Shown here: positions 47,882-60,025 of the stretch, in pieces
How the letters are laid out: every line of letters begins with the position of its first letter
Position numbering within the stretch: the stretch's first letter is position 1
Translations under genes and position numbers: made by a program
Source: Pseudoalteromonas byunsanensis
GTDB lineage: Bacteria > Pseudomonadota > Gammaproteobacteria > Enterobacterales > Alteromonadaceae
Length of the DNA stretch: 64,000 bases
Assembly: GCF_001854475.1 (NCBI RefSeq)
Contig: NZ_MNAN01000025.1
Coordinates: 42,601-106,600, forward strand
Direction of reading: 5' to 3'
Notes under the pieces: model-generated
What the model was told of the DNA's origin: nothing
Databases searched by the model: none
What the model saw: the letters and a program-made list of their open reading frames with translations, nothing else

Positions 47882-48496
47882 ATGTCTGAATATCGCATTC
47901 CCGACAGTTCTTTGAGCTATCATGAAGAAATAAAGAAGAGTACTTTTATTGTGCATCTAGCGCATACTCCGAGCATTGATGAAGCTAAAGCATTTATTAA
48001 GCAAATCAATGAGCAATATCCGGATGCGCGACACAATTGTTGGGCGCATGTAGCGGGCCAGCCCGGAGGTAGTCACGTTTATGGTTTCTCCGATGATGGT
48101 GAACCCAATGGTACCGCAGGCAAGCCGATGCTGAATGTTTTGATTGGCTCTGGACTTGGTGAGATCACAGCTGTCACGACTCGTTATTTCGGCGGCATAA
48201 AGCTGGGGACAGGTGGTTTAGTACGAGCCTATGGCGGCTCGTTAAATAATGCGCTGGCGCAGTTACAAACTAGTTTAAAAATACCTGCGTCTACTTTAAC
48301 TGGGTATTCGGACTACGCGTTGCAAGGTGCGATAGAACAATATTTAAATACGCACTTTACGATATTGTCGATGGATAAGCAGTACGGCGCAGTCATTGAG
48401 TGGAGCATAGATATTGATCATCGCCAAGCACTGCGAGCGAGCCAAGAAATTTTCGATTTAACGCACGGTGTAGTTGAGTTAAAAATCAAAGCGTAA
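47882..48496 (+). CDS. yigZ: YigZ/IMPACT family protein
   Basis: 204 residues from the ATG at 47882; the open frame upstream crosses the pepQ terminator. The UPF0029 domain has DARHNCWAHV, YGFSDDGEPNGTAGKPML and TAVTTRYFGGIKLGTGGLVRAYGG, followed by the DUF1949 C-terminal fold. The pepQ-yigZ-trkH order is the same as in E. coli. Molecular function is not established; related eukaryotic IMPACT binds Gcn1. Confidence 0.92.
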   Translation: MSEYRIPDSSLSYHEEIKKSTFIVHLAHTPSIDEAKAFIKQINEQYPDARHNCWAHVAGQPGGSHVYGFSDDGEPNGTAGKPMLNVLIGSGLGEITAVTTRYFGGIKLGTGGLVRAYGGSLNNALAQLQTSLKIPASTLTGYSDYALQGAIEQYLNTHFTILSMDKQYGAVIEWSIDIDHRQALRASQEIFDLTHGVVELKIKA

Positions 48497-48545
48497 GACA
48501 ATCCGTACTCTATAATTTTAAATCACTTAAAAAGCGAAACGCAGC

Positions 48546-49997
48546 ATGCAATTTCGTACCATAATAAAAATACTTGGCCAGCTGGTGGCTTTATTTAGCC
48601 TCACCATGGTGCCACCGGCGTTGGTGTCTTTGATTTACAAAGACGGTGGTGGTGTACCATTTGTACTGGCATTCGTATTTAGCATCGTCATTGGACTCAT
48701 TGCTTACTACCCAAATCGTAAAGAAAACGGTGATTTAAAAGCACGTGAAGGCTTTTTAATCGTGGTCTTGTTCTGGTTGGTACTGGGGTCATTCGCAGCG
48801 GTGCCATTGATTTTCTTACAATCTCCCAATCTGTCATTGGCCGATGCAGTTTTTGAGGCCTTCTCGGGGTTAACTACAACCGGAGCCACAGTATTAACCG
48901 GTATAGAATATCTTCCCAAGTCGGTGCTTTTTTACCGTCAGCAGCTACAGTGGCTAGGCGGTATGGGGATCATCGTATTGGCGGTTGCGGTACTGCCCAT
49001 GCTTGGCGTTGGTGGGATGCAGTTGTATAGGGCAGAAACACCTGGCCCTGTAAAAGATTCAAAAATGACACCTAGAATAGCCGATACCGCGAAGCACCTG
49101 TGGTACATTTATGTGTCGCTTACCGTTGCCTGTACGGCTTCTTATTGGTTTGCTGGCATGGGTTGGTTTGATGCCATCTGTCATGCTTTTTCAACCATAG
49201 CCATTGGCGGATTTTCAACTTACGATGCCTCAATCGGTCACTTTGATAGCCCAGCTATTAATTTTATTTGCGTATTCTTTCTATTGATTGCGGGTGTGAA
49301 CTTCTCTTTGCATTATGCTGCGGTCTCAAGTCGCAATGTTAGAGCCTATTTACGAGACCCAGAGTTTAAAGTGTTTTTGCTGATACAACTGACCTTGGTG
49401 GTGATCTGTTTTGCGGTGTTGTCATCAAATCAGGTTTATAGCAATGGCGATGAAACACTGGATCAAGCCATGTTTCAGGCTGTGTCTATTAGTACTACAG
49501 CAGGTTTTGCCACCGATAACTTTTCGGCTTGGCCACTGTTTTTACCTATCTTGCTGATATTCTCCAGTTTTATCGGTGGGTGTGCAGGCTCAACCGGTGG
49601 TGGTATGAAGGTTGTACGCGTATTTTTGCTATACCTGCAAGGTGTTCGTGAGCTCAATCGGCTGGTCCATCCTCGGGCGATTTATTCAATAAAGCTGGGT
49701 CGAAAGGCCTTACCTGATAAAGTTGTTGAAGCCGTTTGGGGATTTTTCTCGGCGTACGCTCTGGTGTTTGTGATCATCATGATTGCGCTGTTAGGCACGG
49801 GATTGGACAACATCACTGCATTTTCGGCAACCGCTGCGTGTCTGAATAATTTGGGCCCCGGTCTTGGTGATGTCGCAGCGCATTACGGAGATATTACAGA
49901 TACGGCAAAGTGGCTGCTCACCCTAGCAATGGTATTTGGTCGACTGGAGATATTTACATTGCTGGTGCTGTTTACTCCGACCTTTTGGCGCGGCTAG
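48546..49997 (+). CDS. trkH: potassium uptake protein TrkH
   Basis: 483 residues, four pore repeats with about ten or more membrane helices. Selectivity-filter glycines occur in SGLTTTGATVLTG, STIAIGGFSTYD, SISTTAGFATDN and TAACLNNLGPGLG, and the gate loop in FIGGCAGSTGGGMKVVR. Ion-conducting part of the Trk system; the gating subunit TrkA is encoded convergently at 50796. Confidence 0.97.
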   Translation: MQFRTIIKILGQLVALFSLTMVPPALVSLIYKDGGGVPFVLAFVFSIVIGLIAYYPNRKENGDLKAREGFLIVVLFWLVLGSFAAVPLIFLQSPNLSLADAVFEAFSGLTTTGATVLTGIEYLPKSVLFYRQQLQWLGGMGIIVLAVAVLPMLGVGGMQLYRAETPGPVKDSKMTPRIADTAKHLWYIYVSLTVACTASYWFAGMGWFDAICHAFSTIAIGGFSTYDASIGHFDSPAINFICVFFLLIAGVNFSLHYAAVSSRNVRAYLRDPEFKVFLLIQLTLVVICFAVLSSNQVYSNGDETLDQAMFQAVSISTTAGFATDNFSAWPLFLPILLIFSSFIGGCAGSTGGGMKVVRVFLLYLQGVRELNRLVHPRAIYSIKLGRKALPDKVVEAVWGFFSAYALVFVIIMIALLGTGLDNITAFSATAACLNNLGPGLGDVAAHYGDITDTAKWLLTLAMVFGRLEIFTLLVLFTPTFWRG

Positions 49998-50114
49998 TCA
50001 CCTAAGTCTCTTGGTGAACATAATGAGCAGAATCTCTGTTATGTTCACTGTCCTCAACACTCGATATGTTCTAAGCTTAAGCCATATAGTGGTTACGCGA
50101 ATCGAGTTGAAGTC

Positions 50115-50792
50115 ATGTATAAAAGCAAGTCCTCTTCGGGTGAGCAGAAAATTGAGCTAATTTCTGTTGGTAACATGGTGGATCTGGAAATATTTTTAGC
50201 CGCCGGTTCGAAAAGAATTAAAACCGAATTTGTCGGGTATTTACCAGGGCAGTATTTGATCCTCAACTATCCAGTACAAAAGCAACTTGGCAAAGCTGCA
50301 GAACAAGTCAAGGAGGGTGCTTCAGTTATTGTACGCGCGGTGGCTGATCACAGTGATGGACAAATAATTGCCTTTAAAACAGATATTAAAGCAGTGGCTT
50401 ACACACCCACAAAATTGATTTTTCTCTTTCCACCACAACGAATTCAAAGCCACTGCTTACGGCATCACGTGAGGATCCCCACTTTAATCCCTGCGACATT
50501 AATGACCAGTCGCTCAACATGTGATGGTGTGATAAAAGACATCTCTCCGACTGGATTGCAATTTAGTTTGCGTGGTGCAAAGGTGGATTTACCGCTACAC
50601 GATAAATCATGTCATGTGGTGATAGCGGGAAAGAAAAAAGAACCTATTCGATTAGCGGGGGAGATGTGCAGCACCACCCATCATGATGAATTGGCAATGG
50701 TGGGAATTAAGCTATTGTCACAAGAGGAAAAGAAAGTGGAAGCGCTGCTACAGGAATACTTAATCGATCTGGCAGCGCTAGATATGAGATAG
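50115..50792 (+). CDS. PilZ-domain c-di-GMP effector, YcgR-like
   Basis: 225 residues. The N-terminal half (VGNMVDLEIFLAAGSKRIKTEFVGYLPGQYLILNYP) has the look of the YcgR/PilZN domain. The PilZ half has the c-di-GMP binding RHHVR near 121 (RxxxR) and DISPTGLQFSL near 148 (DxSxxG), so binding competence is likely. No membrane segment. It lies between trkH and trkA and ends three bases before the trkA stop. The start ATG at 50115 lacks a strong ribosome binding site. Role could be flagellar braking or surface behaviour. Confidence 0.88.
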   Translation: MYKSKSSSGEQKIELISVGNMVDLEIFLAAGSKRIKTEFVGYLPGQYLILNYPVQKQLGKAAEQVKEGASVIVRAVADHSDGQIIAFKTDIKAVAYTPTKLIFLFPPQRIQSHCLRHHVRIPTLIPATLMTSRSTCDGVIKDISPTGLQFSLRGAKVDLPLHDKSCHVVIAGKKKEPIRLAGEMCSTTHHDELAMVGIKLLSQEEKKVEALLQEYLIDLAALDMR

Positions 50793-50795
50793 TGT

Positions 50796-52172
50796 CTAAA
50801 CAAATAGCGCACTGACTTGGAAGAGCTTTTCAACAACGCTAATTTGTCGTTTATCAATCAAGAACATAATGACATGATCGCCCGACAATATGGTGGTGTC
50901 GTCATGGGCTATTAACACCTCGTCATTGCGGACAATGGCACCAATGGTGGTGCCAACAGGCAGCTTGATTTCACCGATAGTTCGGCCCACAACTTTAGAA
51001 GTATTTTCATCCCCATGCGCTACCGCTTCGATAGCCTCGGCAGCGCCTTTTCGTAATGAGTATACATTGACAATGTCACCCCTTCGAACATGGGTTAACA
51101 GTGCCGAGATGGTAGCTTGTTGAGGTGAGATAGCAATATCAATTTCTCCACCTTGAACTAGGTCAACATAGGCACCTCGCTGGATAAGCACCATGGTCTT
51201 TTGAGCACCCATACGTTTAGCCAGCATCGCCGCCATAATGTTGGCTTCATCGTCATTGGTGACGGCTATAAATACATCCACCTGTTCAATATGCTCTTCA
51301 GATAGCAACTCTTGATCAGATGCATCGCCACAAAAAACGACGGTGTTATCTAACATTTCTGATAGCTGTGTCGCGCGTTGTTGGTTTCGTTCTATTAGTT
51401 TTACGCTGTGGTTGCGCTCCAGTGAGCGAGCTAACCCCGCGCCAATGTTACCCCCACCGGCAATCATAATTTTTTTGTACGAACGCTCGAGTTTTTGCAG
51501 CTCGTTCATTACTGCACGGATATGCTTCGTTGCTGCGATAAAGAAGATTTCATCGTCAGCCTCAATCACAGTCGTACCCAGTGGTTTAATAGCTTTACCT
51601 TGTCGATAAATTGCAGCTACTCGTGTGTCGACGTTAGGAATGTGCTCTTTTAACGCAGACAAGGCATATCCGACTAATAGTCCGCCGTAGTAGGCTTTTA
51701 CAGCAACTAAGGACAGCATACCTTCGGCAAACTGTAAAACTTGTAGCGCGCCAGGGTAATCAATCAAACGACGAATGTATTTGGTTACGAGCTGTTCAGG
51801 AGCAATATAGTGATCTACAGGTAAGTCATCGTTTTGGAACAACTTCTCTTTATATTTCAGGTATTGCTCAGAGCGAATACGGGCGATTTTGGTGGGAGTA
51901 TTGAAAATACTATAAGCCACCTGACATGCTATCATATTCACTTCATCTGAGCTGGTAACCGCAATAATCATATCTGCATCTTCAGCGCCCGCTTGACGCA
52001 GAACATCGGGATGAGCGCTGTGCCCAGTTACACCTTGCAAGTCATATTTATCTTGTAGCTCACGCAGCCTATCACCGTCAATGTCGACTACGGTGATCTC
52101 ATTTTGTTCACCTACTAAGTTCTCTGCAAGCGTTCCACCGACTTGGCCGGCGCCTAAGATAATGATTTTCAT
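50796..52172 (-). CDS. trkA: Trk potassium uptake regulator TrkA
   Basis: 458 residues: two tandem RCK modules, each a Rossmann NAD-binding domain ([17 protein letters not shown] at the start and [17 protein letters not shown] near 233) followed by a TrkA-C domain. Binds NADH/ATP and gates TrkH. It is in an operon with def, fmt and rsmB, as in E. coli. Confidence 0.97.
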   Translation of the reverse strand: MKIIILGAGQVGGTLAENLVGEQNEITVVDIDGDRLRELQDKYDLQGVTGHSAHPDVLRQAGAEDADMIIAVTSSDEVNMIACQVAYSIFNTPTKIARIRSEQYLKYKEKLFQNDDLPVDHYIAPEQLVTKYIRRLIDYPGALQVLQFAEGMLSLVAVKAYYGGLLVGYALSALKEHIPNVDTRVAAIYRQGKAIKPLGTTVIEADDEIFFIAATKHIRAVMNELQKLERSYKKIMIAGGGNIGAGLARSLERNHSVKLIERNQQRATQLSEMLDNTVVFCGDASDQELLSEEHIEQVDVFIAVTNDDEANIMAAMLAKRMGAQKTMVLIQRGAYVDLVQGGEIDIAISPQQATISALLTHVRRGDIVNVYSLRKGAAEAIEAVAHGDENTSKVVGRTIGEIKLPVGTTIGAIVRNDEVLIAHDDTTILSGDHVIMFLIDKRQISVVEKLFQVSALFV

Positions 52173-52181
52173 AGTTATTGC

Positions 52182-53468
52182 TTATTGTCGTTTGGTTATT
52201 TTTGCATAATAGAAACCGTCACTAAGCCCTGGTAGCAATTGTAGCCCCGGCGTCGTTGGGGTGTCACCCTGATGTAGTGGTTGGTGCTCGGCATCATCAG
52301 TGCTTTGTAAAAAAGCAACTACTTGATCATGGTTTTCCTCTGGTAAGACTGAGCAGGTGGCATATAACAGGGTGCCTCCTGGCTTTAGAAGTGGCCAGAT
52401 ATTCTCCAAAATCTGCTGTTGCAACTGCGCCAAGTCAGCAATGTCTGTGCTGCGTCTTAGCCACTTTATATCGGGGTGACGACGAATAACACCCGTTGCG
52501 GAGCAAGGCACATCTAGCAGAATACGGTCGTAAAGCTGTCCATCCCACCAGTCGTTTGGAGATGATGCGTCTGCATGGACGCAGTTTGCATGTAAGCCAA
52601 GGCGCTTTAAATTCTCCTCAACACGAAGTAAACGGTCACTATCAGCATCGAGTGCGTCAACATTGGTATTGGCCAATTCTAAAATGTGACAAGTTTTTCC
52701 ACCTGGTGCAGCACAAGCATCGAGGATACGTTCATTTTCCTGTGGGTCTAAATATCGGGCTGCTAGTTGAGCTGCTGCATCTTGTACCGAACATGCTCCT
52801 TCACGAAACCCTGGTAATGAGTAAACGTCACTGGGCTTATCTAACACGATGGCATCTTCAAAACGGGGTTCAAGGCAGTGACTAATGCCAGCCTCATCAA
52901 GTAGCTCACTATATTCAGCAACACTATAATGGGCTTGGTTTATGCGCAACCACATGGGAGCTTGTTCTTGGTTTGCTTCCAAAATTGCTTGCCACTGTTC
53001 AGGATATGCAGCCTGCAGTTTCTTCATAAACCAGTTGGGGTGGTTATATTGGCATACTGCTATACGGTTTGCGCTATCTTCCAATTCACTAAATTGACGT
53101 TGAAAGGTGCGCAGTATTGCATTCACCAGCCCTTTCAGGCCTGGAGCACGCATACTCTGTAGGGCATTTACAGTTTCTGCTACCGCGGCATGCTCTGGCG
53201 TGCGCATGTATTGTAATTGGTACATTCCCACATAAAGCAAAAACTGATAAACCCGACGCTTGCCTTTGAGTGGTTGGTCGAGTAATTGCTGACAGTAATG
53301 CTCAAGCGTGGGCAAGTAACGTAGCACGCCATAACAGATTTGCTGTAATAGCGCTTTATCTTTTGGGTTTAGTTTGAGTGCAGCATTGGGCAACACACTG
53401 CTAAGAGACTGCCCCTTATCGACTACTTGAAAAAGTGTCTGGGCGGCCAAAGCTCGTACATTTGTCAT
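52182..53468 (-). CDS. rsmB: 16S rRNA (cytosine967-C5)-methyltransferase RsmB
   Basis: 428 residues. N-terminal NusB-like helical domain, then the NOL1/NOP2 SAM domain: LDACAAPGGKTCHILELA near 250, LLDVPCSATGVIRRHPDIKW with one catalytic Cys, and YATCSVLPEEN with the other. Overlaps the fmt stop by one base. Confidence 0.97.
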   Translation of the reverse strand: MTNVRALAAQTLFQVVDKGQSLSSVLPNAALKLNPKDKALLQQICYGVLRYLPTLEHYCQQLLDQPLKGKRRVYQFLLYVGMYQLQYMRTPEHAAVAETVNALQSMRAPGLKGLVNAILRTFQRQFSELEDSANRIAVCQYNHPNWFMKKLQAAYPEQWQAILEANQEQAPMWLRINQAHYSVAEYSELLDEAGISHCLEPRFEDAIVLDKPSDVYSLPGFREGACSVQDAAAQLAARYLDPQENERILDACAAPGGKTCHILELANTNVDALDADSDRLLRVEENLKRLGLHANCVHADASSPNDWWDGQLYDRILLDVPCSATGVIRRHPDIKWLRRSTDIADLAQLQQQILENIWPLLKPGGTLLYATCSVLPEENHDQVVAFLQSTDDAEHQPLHQGDTPTTPGLQLLPGLSDGFYYAKITKRQ

Positions 53469-54424
53469 TAGTGGCCTACCTTAGAACCTGGTGTAACCCA
53501 ATCTGCTCGACCATTCAAAAAGTCCTGTGCAGACATTGGCTTTTTACCTTGAGGCTGTAATTGAGTCACTTTTAAAGCTTGCTCACCACAGGCGATAACA
53601 ATGCCGTTTTTATCGCTACTAAGTACCAGGCCTGCTTCACCTTGCTGTTCAACAACTTCTGCCTGCCATATTTTGACTGTTTGTTGCTGCATCGTTGTAT
53701 AACAGACTGGCCATGGGTTAAATGCTCTGACGTTTAAAGCGATTTGTGTGGCGCTCATCTGCCAGTCTATATCGGCCTCTTCTTTAGAGAGTTTTTTGGC
53801 ATAGTTAGCCTGTGCATCATCTTGTTTGGTGGCAACGGCCGTGCCATTACTTAGTTGCTCTAATGTATCGAGCAGGGCGTCGGGTCCCAGCTGTGCAAGT
53901 TTGTCGTATAGACTGGCACTGGTGTCTTGCGCTGTGATGGGGCATGTTGCTATATGAAGCATGTCACCTGTATCTAGCCCTTCATCCATTTGCATGATAG
54001 TTACACCAGTTTGTTGATCACCGGCCCAAAGAGCTCGTTGAATGGGTGCAGCACCGCGCCAGCGGGGTAATATGGAGCCATGTACGTTTAGGCAACCTAG
54101 TTTAGGTGTTTCTAAAATGGTTTTTGGCAACAACACACCATATGCCACTACCACCATTACGTCAGCGTTTAGCGCGGCAAGCTCGCGTTGTGCTTCATCT
54201 GTTTTTAATGATTCAGGCTGATATACGGGTAAATTATGCTCCAGTGCCAGTGTTTTCACTTCACTGGCTTTTAATTTTTTACCTCGACCAGCTGGTCGGT
54301 CTGGTGTGCTGTAAACAGCAACAACTTGATGAGATGAGTTGATTAGGGCGCTTAAGTGACGCGCAGCAAAATCTGGCGTCCCGGCAAAAACAATGCGTAA
54401 TGACTTGGTCACTGAGTTATCCAA
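53468..54424 (-). CDS. fmt: methionyl-tRNA formyltransferase
   Basis: 318 residues. [19 protein letters not shown] at the start, [23 protein letters not shown] with the catalytic His and Asn region near 105, and [11 protein letters not shown]. Formylates initiator Met-tRNA with 10-formyl-THF. It follows def by 47 bases. Confidence 0.97.
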   Translation of the reverse strand: MDNSVTKSLRIVFAGTPDFAARHLSALINSSHQVVAVYSTPDRPAGRGKKLKASEVKTLALEHNLPVYQPESLKTDEAQRELAALNADVMVVVAYGVLLPKTILETPKLGCLNVHGSILPRWRGAAPIQRALWAGDQQTGVTIMQMDEGLDTGDMLHIATCPITAQDTSASLYDKLAQLGPDALLDTLEQLSNGTAVATKQDDAQANYAKKLSKEEADIDWQMSATQIALNVRAFNPWPVCYTTMQQQTVKIWQAEVVEQQGEAGLVLSSDKNGIVIACGEQALKVTQLQPQGKKPMSAQDFLNGRADWVTPGSKVGH

Positions 54425-54471
54425 TAATTAGTTGATGGGAAGAGAGTTAAGCGAGAGTTATCTGCGCGCAA

Positions 54472-54978
54472 TTAGCGAGCAGCCAACTTAGCTTCCTTTT
54501 CTAGCTTCTTACGGATACGTTGGCGCTTAAGTGGCGACAAGTAATCTATAAATAACTTACCCATCAAGTGGTCAAGCTCATGTTGTGTACAAATCGCAAG
54601 CAGGCCATCAGCATCGTAACTATATTCCTCACCATGCTCGTTTAATGCGCTCACCGTGATTTCTTCTGCTCTGTCTACCTTGGCCCAAGAGTGAGGTACT
54701 GATAAGCATCCCTCTTCGCTGGTAGTTGACCCCTCTTTACGAGTAATTTCTGGATTGATCAACACCCTAGGTTCATTGCGTTCTTCAGATACGTCAATGA
54801 CAACAATACGCTGGTGGATATTAACTTGAGTTGCAGCAAGCCCTATTCCGTTTTCGTCATACATGGTTTCTAACATATCTTTGACGATTTGACGCACTTC
54901 ATCATTTACTTCTGCAACTGGTTTTGCCACTGTGCGTAGGCGTTCATCTGGGAATCTGAGTACTTCTAACTTTGCCAT
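54472..54978 (-). CDS. def: peptide deformylase
   Basis: 168 residues. The three motifs are GIGLAATQ (44-51), EEGCLSVP near 89 and [11 protein letters not shown] near 132, with Cys and two His binding the metal. Removes the formyl group that Fmt adds. First gene of the def-fmt-rsmB-trkA operon, divergent from the LysM-dprA operon. Confidence 0.97.
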   Translation of the reverse strand: MAKLEVLRFPDERLRTVAKPVAEVNDEVRQIVKDMLETMYDENGIGLAATQVNIHQRIVVIDVSEERNEPRVLINPEITRKEGSTTSEEGCLSVPHSWAKVDRAEEITVSALNEHGEEYSYDADGLLAICTQHELDHLMGKLFIDYLSPLKRQRIRKKLEKEAKLAAR

Positions 54979-55097
54979 GGTTACCTTTTATCGTTAAGCT
55001 TAAATGCAAAATACTATATGTTCTTATTTTAGCCATTCGCGTTCCCCTTTAACAGGTTTTGGTTGATAATATCGAAAAATAACTCAAGGAAGCCGTA

Positions 55098-56222
55098 ATG
55101 AAACACCCATTTACAGCTCTGATCATGGCAATTTGTATTGCTTTCCCCACTTTTGCAGACGAGTTGAGTGTTAAAGATGATGCTCCCGCGCGATATGTGG
55201 TCAAAGAGGGCGACACGTTGTGGGACATTTCTAAGTTGTATTTATCATCTCCTTGGCAGTGGCAAACATTGTGGAAACAGAATCCGCAATTGGGTGATCC
55301 TGATTTGATTTACCCTGGTGATGTGTTGATGTTCCAGCGTGATGCACAAGGAAACCCAATGATCTCGTTGGATAAGAAAGGGGTTAAGAAATTATCACCT
55401 TCAGCTCGTGTTGTGGTGCAAAAGAGCACTGCGATCCCAACTCTACCTGCAGCAATTATCAAGCCGTTATTAGAATTTGAGCTGGCGCTCAGTGAAGAAG
55501 ACTTAGTGGGTCATCCGTTTATTCTAGGGGCGAATTATAACGTTAAGTTGGCGACTCAGGGGCACCTGCTTTACATCAAAGGTGATCTTGACCCGTTTGC
55601 GCATTACGGCATCTACAGTGTGGAAGATAAATATGTGGACCCAAATTCCCAAGAAACGTTGGCTTATGAAGCTAATTTAGTTGGGACTGCACGTGTTCTT
55701 GATGCTGGTAATTCGGCACAGAGTAAGCCTGCGACGGTGAAAGTTGAAACCGTCAAACGAGAGATTAAACCTAATGATATTCTTATGCCTATTTCTCAAG
55801 GGCAGAGCTTTTCTGTACAATTTAGTATGATCAGACCTGCACACCCGATAGATGGAGAAATAATCTCCAGCGATAATAAGTTAAGGGAGTTTGGTGCAAC
55901 AACTGTGGTGGTGTTGAACCTTGGTCGTGAGCATAACGTGCAAGAGGGTCATATACTTGATATTAGCAAGCGTTCACCTACAGTTATTGAAGGCAGCAAG
56001 GGACCTCGTTATGTTGAGGATGCAAGCCGATTAGAGAAATTATCTAGCAGTGTAAGGGAGCTTTTCAACACCTCAAGTTCAAAAAATAATGCGGTGTGGA
56101 ACATGCCGGAAGAAAAAATTGGCGAGCTAATGATTTTTAAAGTCTATGACAAAGTTAGCTATGCGTTAGTAACTAGTGCGCTACAACCAATTCGAATTGG
56201 AGACAGTGTAGGTGTAAATTAA
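55098..56222 (+). CDS. LysM-domain exported protein
   Basis: 374 residues. Signal peptide 1-20 (FTALIMAICIAFPTFA), one LysM domain at about 32-79 (YVVKEGDTLWDISKLYLSS, WKQNPQLGDPDLIYPGDVLMF), then a family-specific region of unknown fold. LysM binds peptidoglycan. The gene upstream of dprA in many gammaproteobacteria has this architecture. It is 25 bases before dprA and probably co-transcribed. Confidence 0.9.
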   Translation: MKHPFTALIMAICIAFPTFADELSVKDDAPARYVVKEGDTLWDISKLYLSSPWQWQTLWKQNPQLGDPDLIYPGDVLMFQRDAQGNPMISLDKKGVKKLSPSARVVVQKSTAIPTLPAAIIKPLLEFELALSEEDLVGHPFILGANYNVKLATQGHLLYIKGDLDPFAHYGIYSVEDKYVDPNSQETLAYEANLVGTARVLDAGNSAQSKPATVKVETVKREIKPNDILMPISQGQSFSVQFSMIRPAHPIDGEIISSDNKLREFGATTVVVLNLGREHNVQEGHILDISKRSPTVIEGSKGPRYVEDASRLEKLSSSVRELFNTSSSKNNAVWNMPEEKIGELMIFKVYDKVSYALVTSALQPIRIGDSVGVN

Positions 56223-56246
56223 CGCTTAATGCTCTAAGGAGGGAGC

Positions 56247-57350
56247 ATGGAAACTTTAACTCAGTTGCAGTGTTTAGCACTGCACGCATGTAAGGGGCTG
56301 GGAGTGGCTTCGATACTTGCGCTACAAAAAAAGTGTGCACTCAGTTCACTTTTTCATTTATCTGACTCAGCGTTGCGAAGCCTGGGACTAAACGATGAAC
56401 TTATCACCCAACTTGGTCTGATCAATTGGCCTTACCTTGAGCGAATTGCGTCTTTTTGCGAGCAGACGAAAATCTCAATTATCAGTTATTTTGATGGAGA
56501 CTATCCACGACTTCTAAAAGAGATCAGTAGCCCACCTTTTATACTTTTTTGCAAAGGGGATGTATCGCTATTGTCAAAGCCGCAAGTGGCTATTGTTGGC
56601 AGTCGCAGTGCAACCGCTACAGGGTTAGAGATTGCGGCAGACTTCGCATATAAATTGCGTATGGCAGGGCTTGTGGTTACGTCGGGCTTGGCCAGAGGTA
56701 TAGATGGAGCCGCCCATAAGGGAGCATTAGCTGCCAAGGACTCTTTATCGGGCTCTACTATTGCTGTGTTGGGAACGGGGGTTGATATTGTTTATCCAAA
56801 ACGCCATAACTTATTATATCAGCAGGTGTTGGCAGCGGGTTTACTAGTAAGTGAGTTTTTTCCTGGAAGTGGGGCTAATGCAAGTCACTTTCCACGTCGC
56901 AATCGCATTATCTCTGGTTTGTCATTGGGTGTGGTTTTAGTGGAAGCAGAGATGAGAAGTGGTTCGTTGATAACCGCACGCTATGCTCTGGAGCAAAATC
57001 GAGACGTGTTTGCGGTTCCTGGTTCTATAAAAAGTCCACTGTCTCAAGGTTGCCATTACTTGTTGAAACAAGGGGCAAAGTTAACTGAAAGTGTAGAAGA
57101 CATTCTGGAAGATGTGAGCTTTTTGCCAGAAAACGGTCTATATAGTATAGAAAGTGTGACAAAAAATGATTCACCACAGGAGGACTGCCCAGTTTTAAAA
57201 AACCTTGGCTTTGAGGTTACTTCGGTGGACACCTTAACGCAAAGGACCCAGTGGCCCGTTGAACGTGTTGTTGCACGTTTGTTGGACCTAGAGCTTGAAG
57301 ATAAAGTAGAACGCGTCTTAGACGGCTACATTAAATTAGCGAGGGGTTAA
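56247..57350 (+). CDS. dprA: DNA processing protein DprA
   Basis: 367 residues. Helical N-terminal domain, then the Rossmann-like DprA fold: [17 protein letters not shown] near 112, [35 protein letters not shown] and [37 protein letters not shown]-terminal winged helix at about 310-367. Loads RecA on incoming single-stranded DNA during transformation. GGAGG sits just before the ATG. Confidence 0.97.
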   Translation: METLTQLQCLALHACKGLGVASILALQKKCALSSLFHLSDSALRSLGLNDELITQLGLINWPYLERIASFCEQTKISIISYFDGDYPRLLKEISSPPFILFCKGDVSLLSKPQVAIVGSRSATATGLEIAADFAYKLRMAGLVVTSGLARGIDGAAHKGALAAKDSLSGSTIAVLGTGVDIVYPKRHNLLYQQVLAAGLLVSEFFPGSGANASHFPRRNRIISGLSLGVVLVEAEMRSGSLITARYALEQNRDVFAVPGSIKSPLSQGCHYLLKQGAKLTESVEDILEDVSFLPENGLYSIESVTKNDSPQEDCPVLKNLGFEVTSVDTLTQRTQWPVERVVARLLDLELEDKVERVLDGYIKLARG

Positions 57351-57352
57351 TC

Positions 57353-57826
57353 ATGTTTGATATCCTAATGTATCTATTTGAGAACTATATCCACAGTGAA
57401 GCGGATATCTTTGTTGAGCAAAATGAGTTAACCGATGAGCTGTTGCGGGCAGGGTTTAACCAAGAAGAAATATACAAAGCTTTGGACTGGCTAGAACAGT
57501 TAGCAGATCTGCAACATAGCGATGAGATCCCTTATCTCAACAGTAAAGCTGACAGCGCCATTCGTATTTACACGGAGCAAGAGTGTCAAATGCTTGATAT
57601 TGAGTGTCGCGGTTTTCTTATGTTTGTGGAGCAAGTGGGTGTGATTGACTCAACGACTAGAGAAATGGTGATTGACCGTTTATTCGCATTAGAGAAGCCA
57701 ACAATTGGATTGGAAGATCTGAAGTGGGTTATTTTAATGGTGCTCTTTAACGTACCCGGTAAAGAGCAAGCCTATGCTCAGATGGAAGATCTTATTTTTG
57801 ATGAGCCTGGTGGCTACCTGCACTAG
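57353..57826 (+). CDS. smg: Smg family protein (DUF494)
   Basis: 157 residues, starting [23 protein letters not shown], the DUF494/Smg signature, with a helical second half. It starts two bases after dprA stops; this pairing is conserved in gammaproteobacteria. Molecular function is not established. Confidence 0.93.
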   Translation: MFDILMYLFENYIHSEADIFVEQNELTDELLRAGFNQEEIYKALDWLEQLADLQHSDEIPYLNSKADSAIRIYTEQECQMLDIECRGFLMFVEQVGVIDSTTREMVIDRLFALEKPTIGLEDLKWVILMVLFNVPGKEQAYAQMEDLIFDEPGGYLH

Positions 57827-57831
57827 TAAAT

Positions 57832-57858
57832 TTTAGGGTCAATTCCCTTGACCCTAAA
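57832..57858 (+). other. 11-bp perfect hairpin after smg
   Basis: TTTAGGGTCAA and TTGACCCTAAA pair around a five-base loop, five bases after the smg stop. No T-run follows, so it may slow or process the transcript rather than end it. Confidence 0.5.
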
Positions 57859-57907
57859 GTCATGGCGGTTATATTAGGCGCAAATTTGTGCACTGGCCGA
57901 AGGTAAT

Positions 57908-58475
57908 ATGAGTAAGATTGATCATTCTTTGTTTAATGCAAAACAACACGCGTTAGAAAAAGAGTATGAAGTTTGTCCCGAGTGTGGCTCTGAGCTGGTG
58001 ATCAAACACAGCAAAAACGGCCCTTTTTTGGGATGTGCAAGCTATCCCACATGTAGCTACGTTCGCCCTTTAGCACAACATGATAATCATGATATTAAAG
58101 TGTTAGAGGACTCCCCATGCCCGCAATGTGGTAATGACCTAGTGATTAGAAATGGACGATATGGGATGTTCATCGGTTGTACTGGTTATCCTGAGTGTCA
58201 TTATATTGCGCATGATGAACAAGAATCAGAAGCCGAGTGTAATATTGGTTGTCCCAAATGTCATAAAGGCCAATTAACCAAGCGAAAGAACAAGTTTGGA
58301 AAGTTCTTTTATTCATGTGATCGTTACCCTCATTGCAAGTACAGTTTAAATCAACAACCCGTTGCTCAGACTTGCCCTGAATGTGGGTGGGCCATTATGG
58401 TGCAAAAACAAAGGTCGGGTAAAGCTGTGTTACAATGTCCACAAAAATCCTGTCAGCACAAGATAGAGAGTCAAA

Positions 58476-58483
<8 letters not shown>
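57908..58483 (+). CDS. topoisomerase-type C4 zinc-finger protein
   Basis: 191 residues made of four zinc-ribbon units like those at the C-terminus of topoisomerase I: CPECGSELV with GCASYPTC, CPQCGNDLV with GCTGYPEC, CPKCHKGQL with CDRYPHC, and CPECGWAIM with CPQKSC. The unit rhythm (KNGPFLGC, RYGMFIGC, KFGKFFYSC) is typical of YrdD. Binds DNA or RNA; precise role unknown. The eight-base overlap with tsaC indicates one operon. Confidence 0.92.
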
Positions 58484-59971
<1,488 letters not shown>

Positions 59972-59982
59972 CAATATAAAAA

Positions 59983-60001
59983 AGGCGCCCATAGGGCGCC
60001 T
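59983..60001 (-). terminator. terminator of the chemoreceptor gene
   Basis: AGGCGCCC and GGGCGCCT pair over eight bases around a three-base loop. The T-run follows on the minus strand, so it stops leftward transcription from 60026; it sits 11 bases after hemF and may also slow that transcript. Confidence 0.8.
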
Positions 60002-60025
60002 GAAACACAGCATAACAATTCTAGG

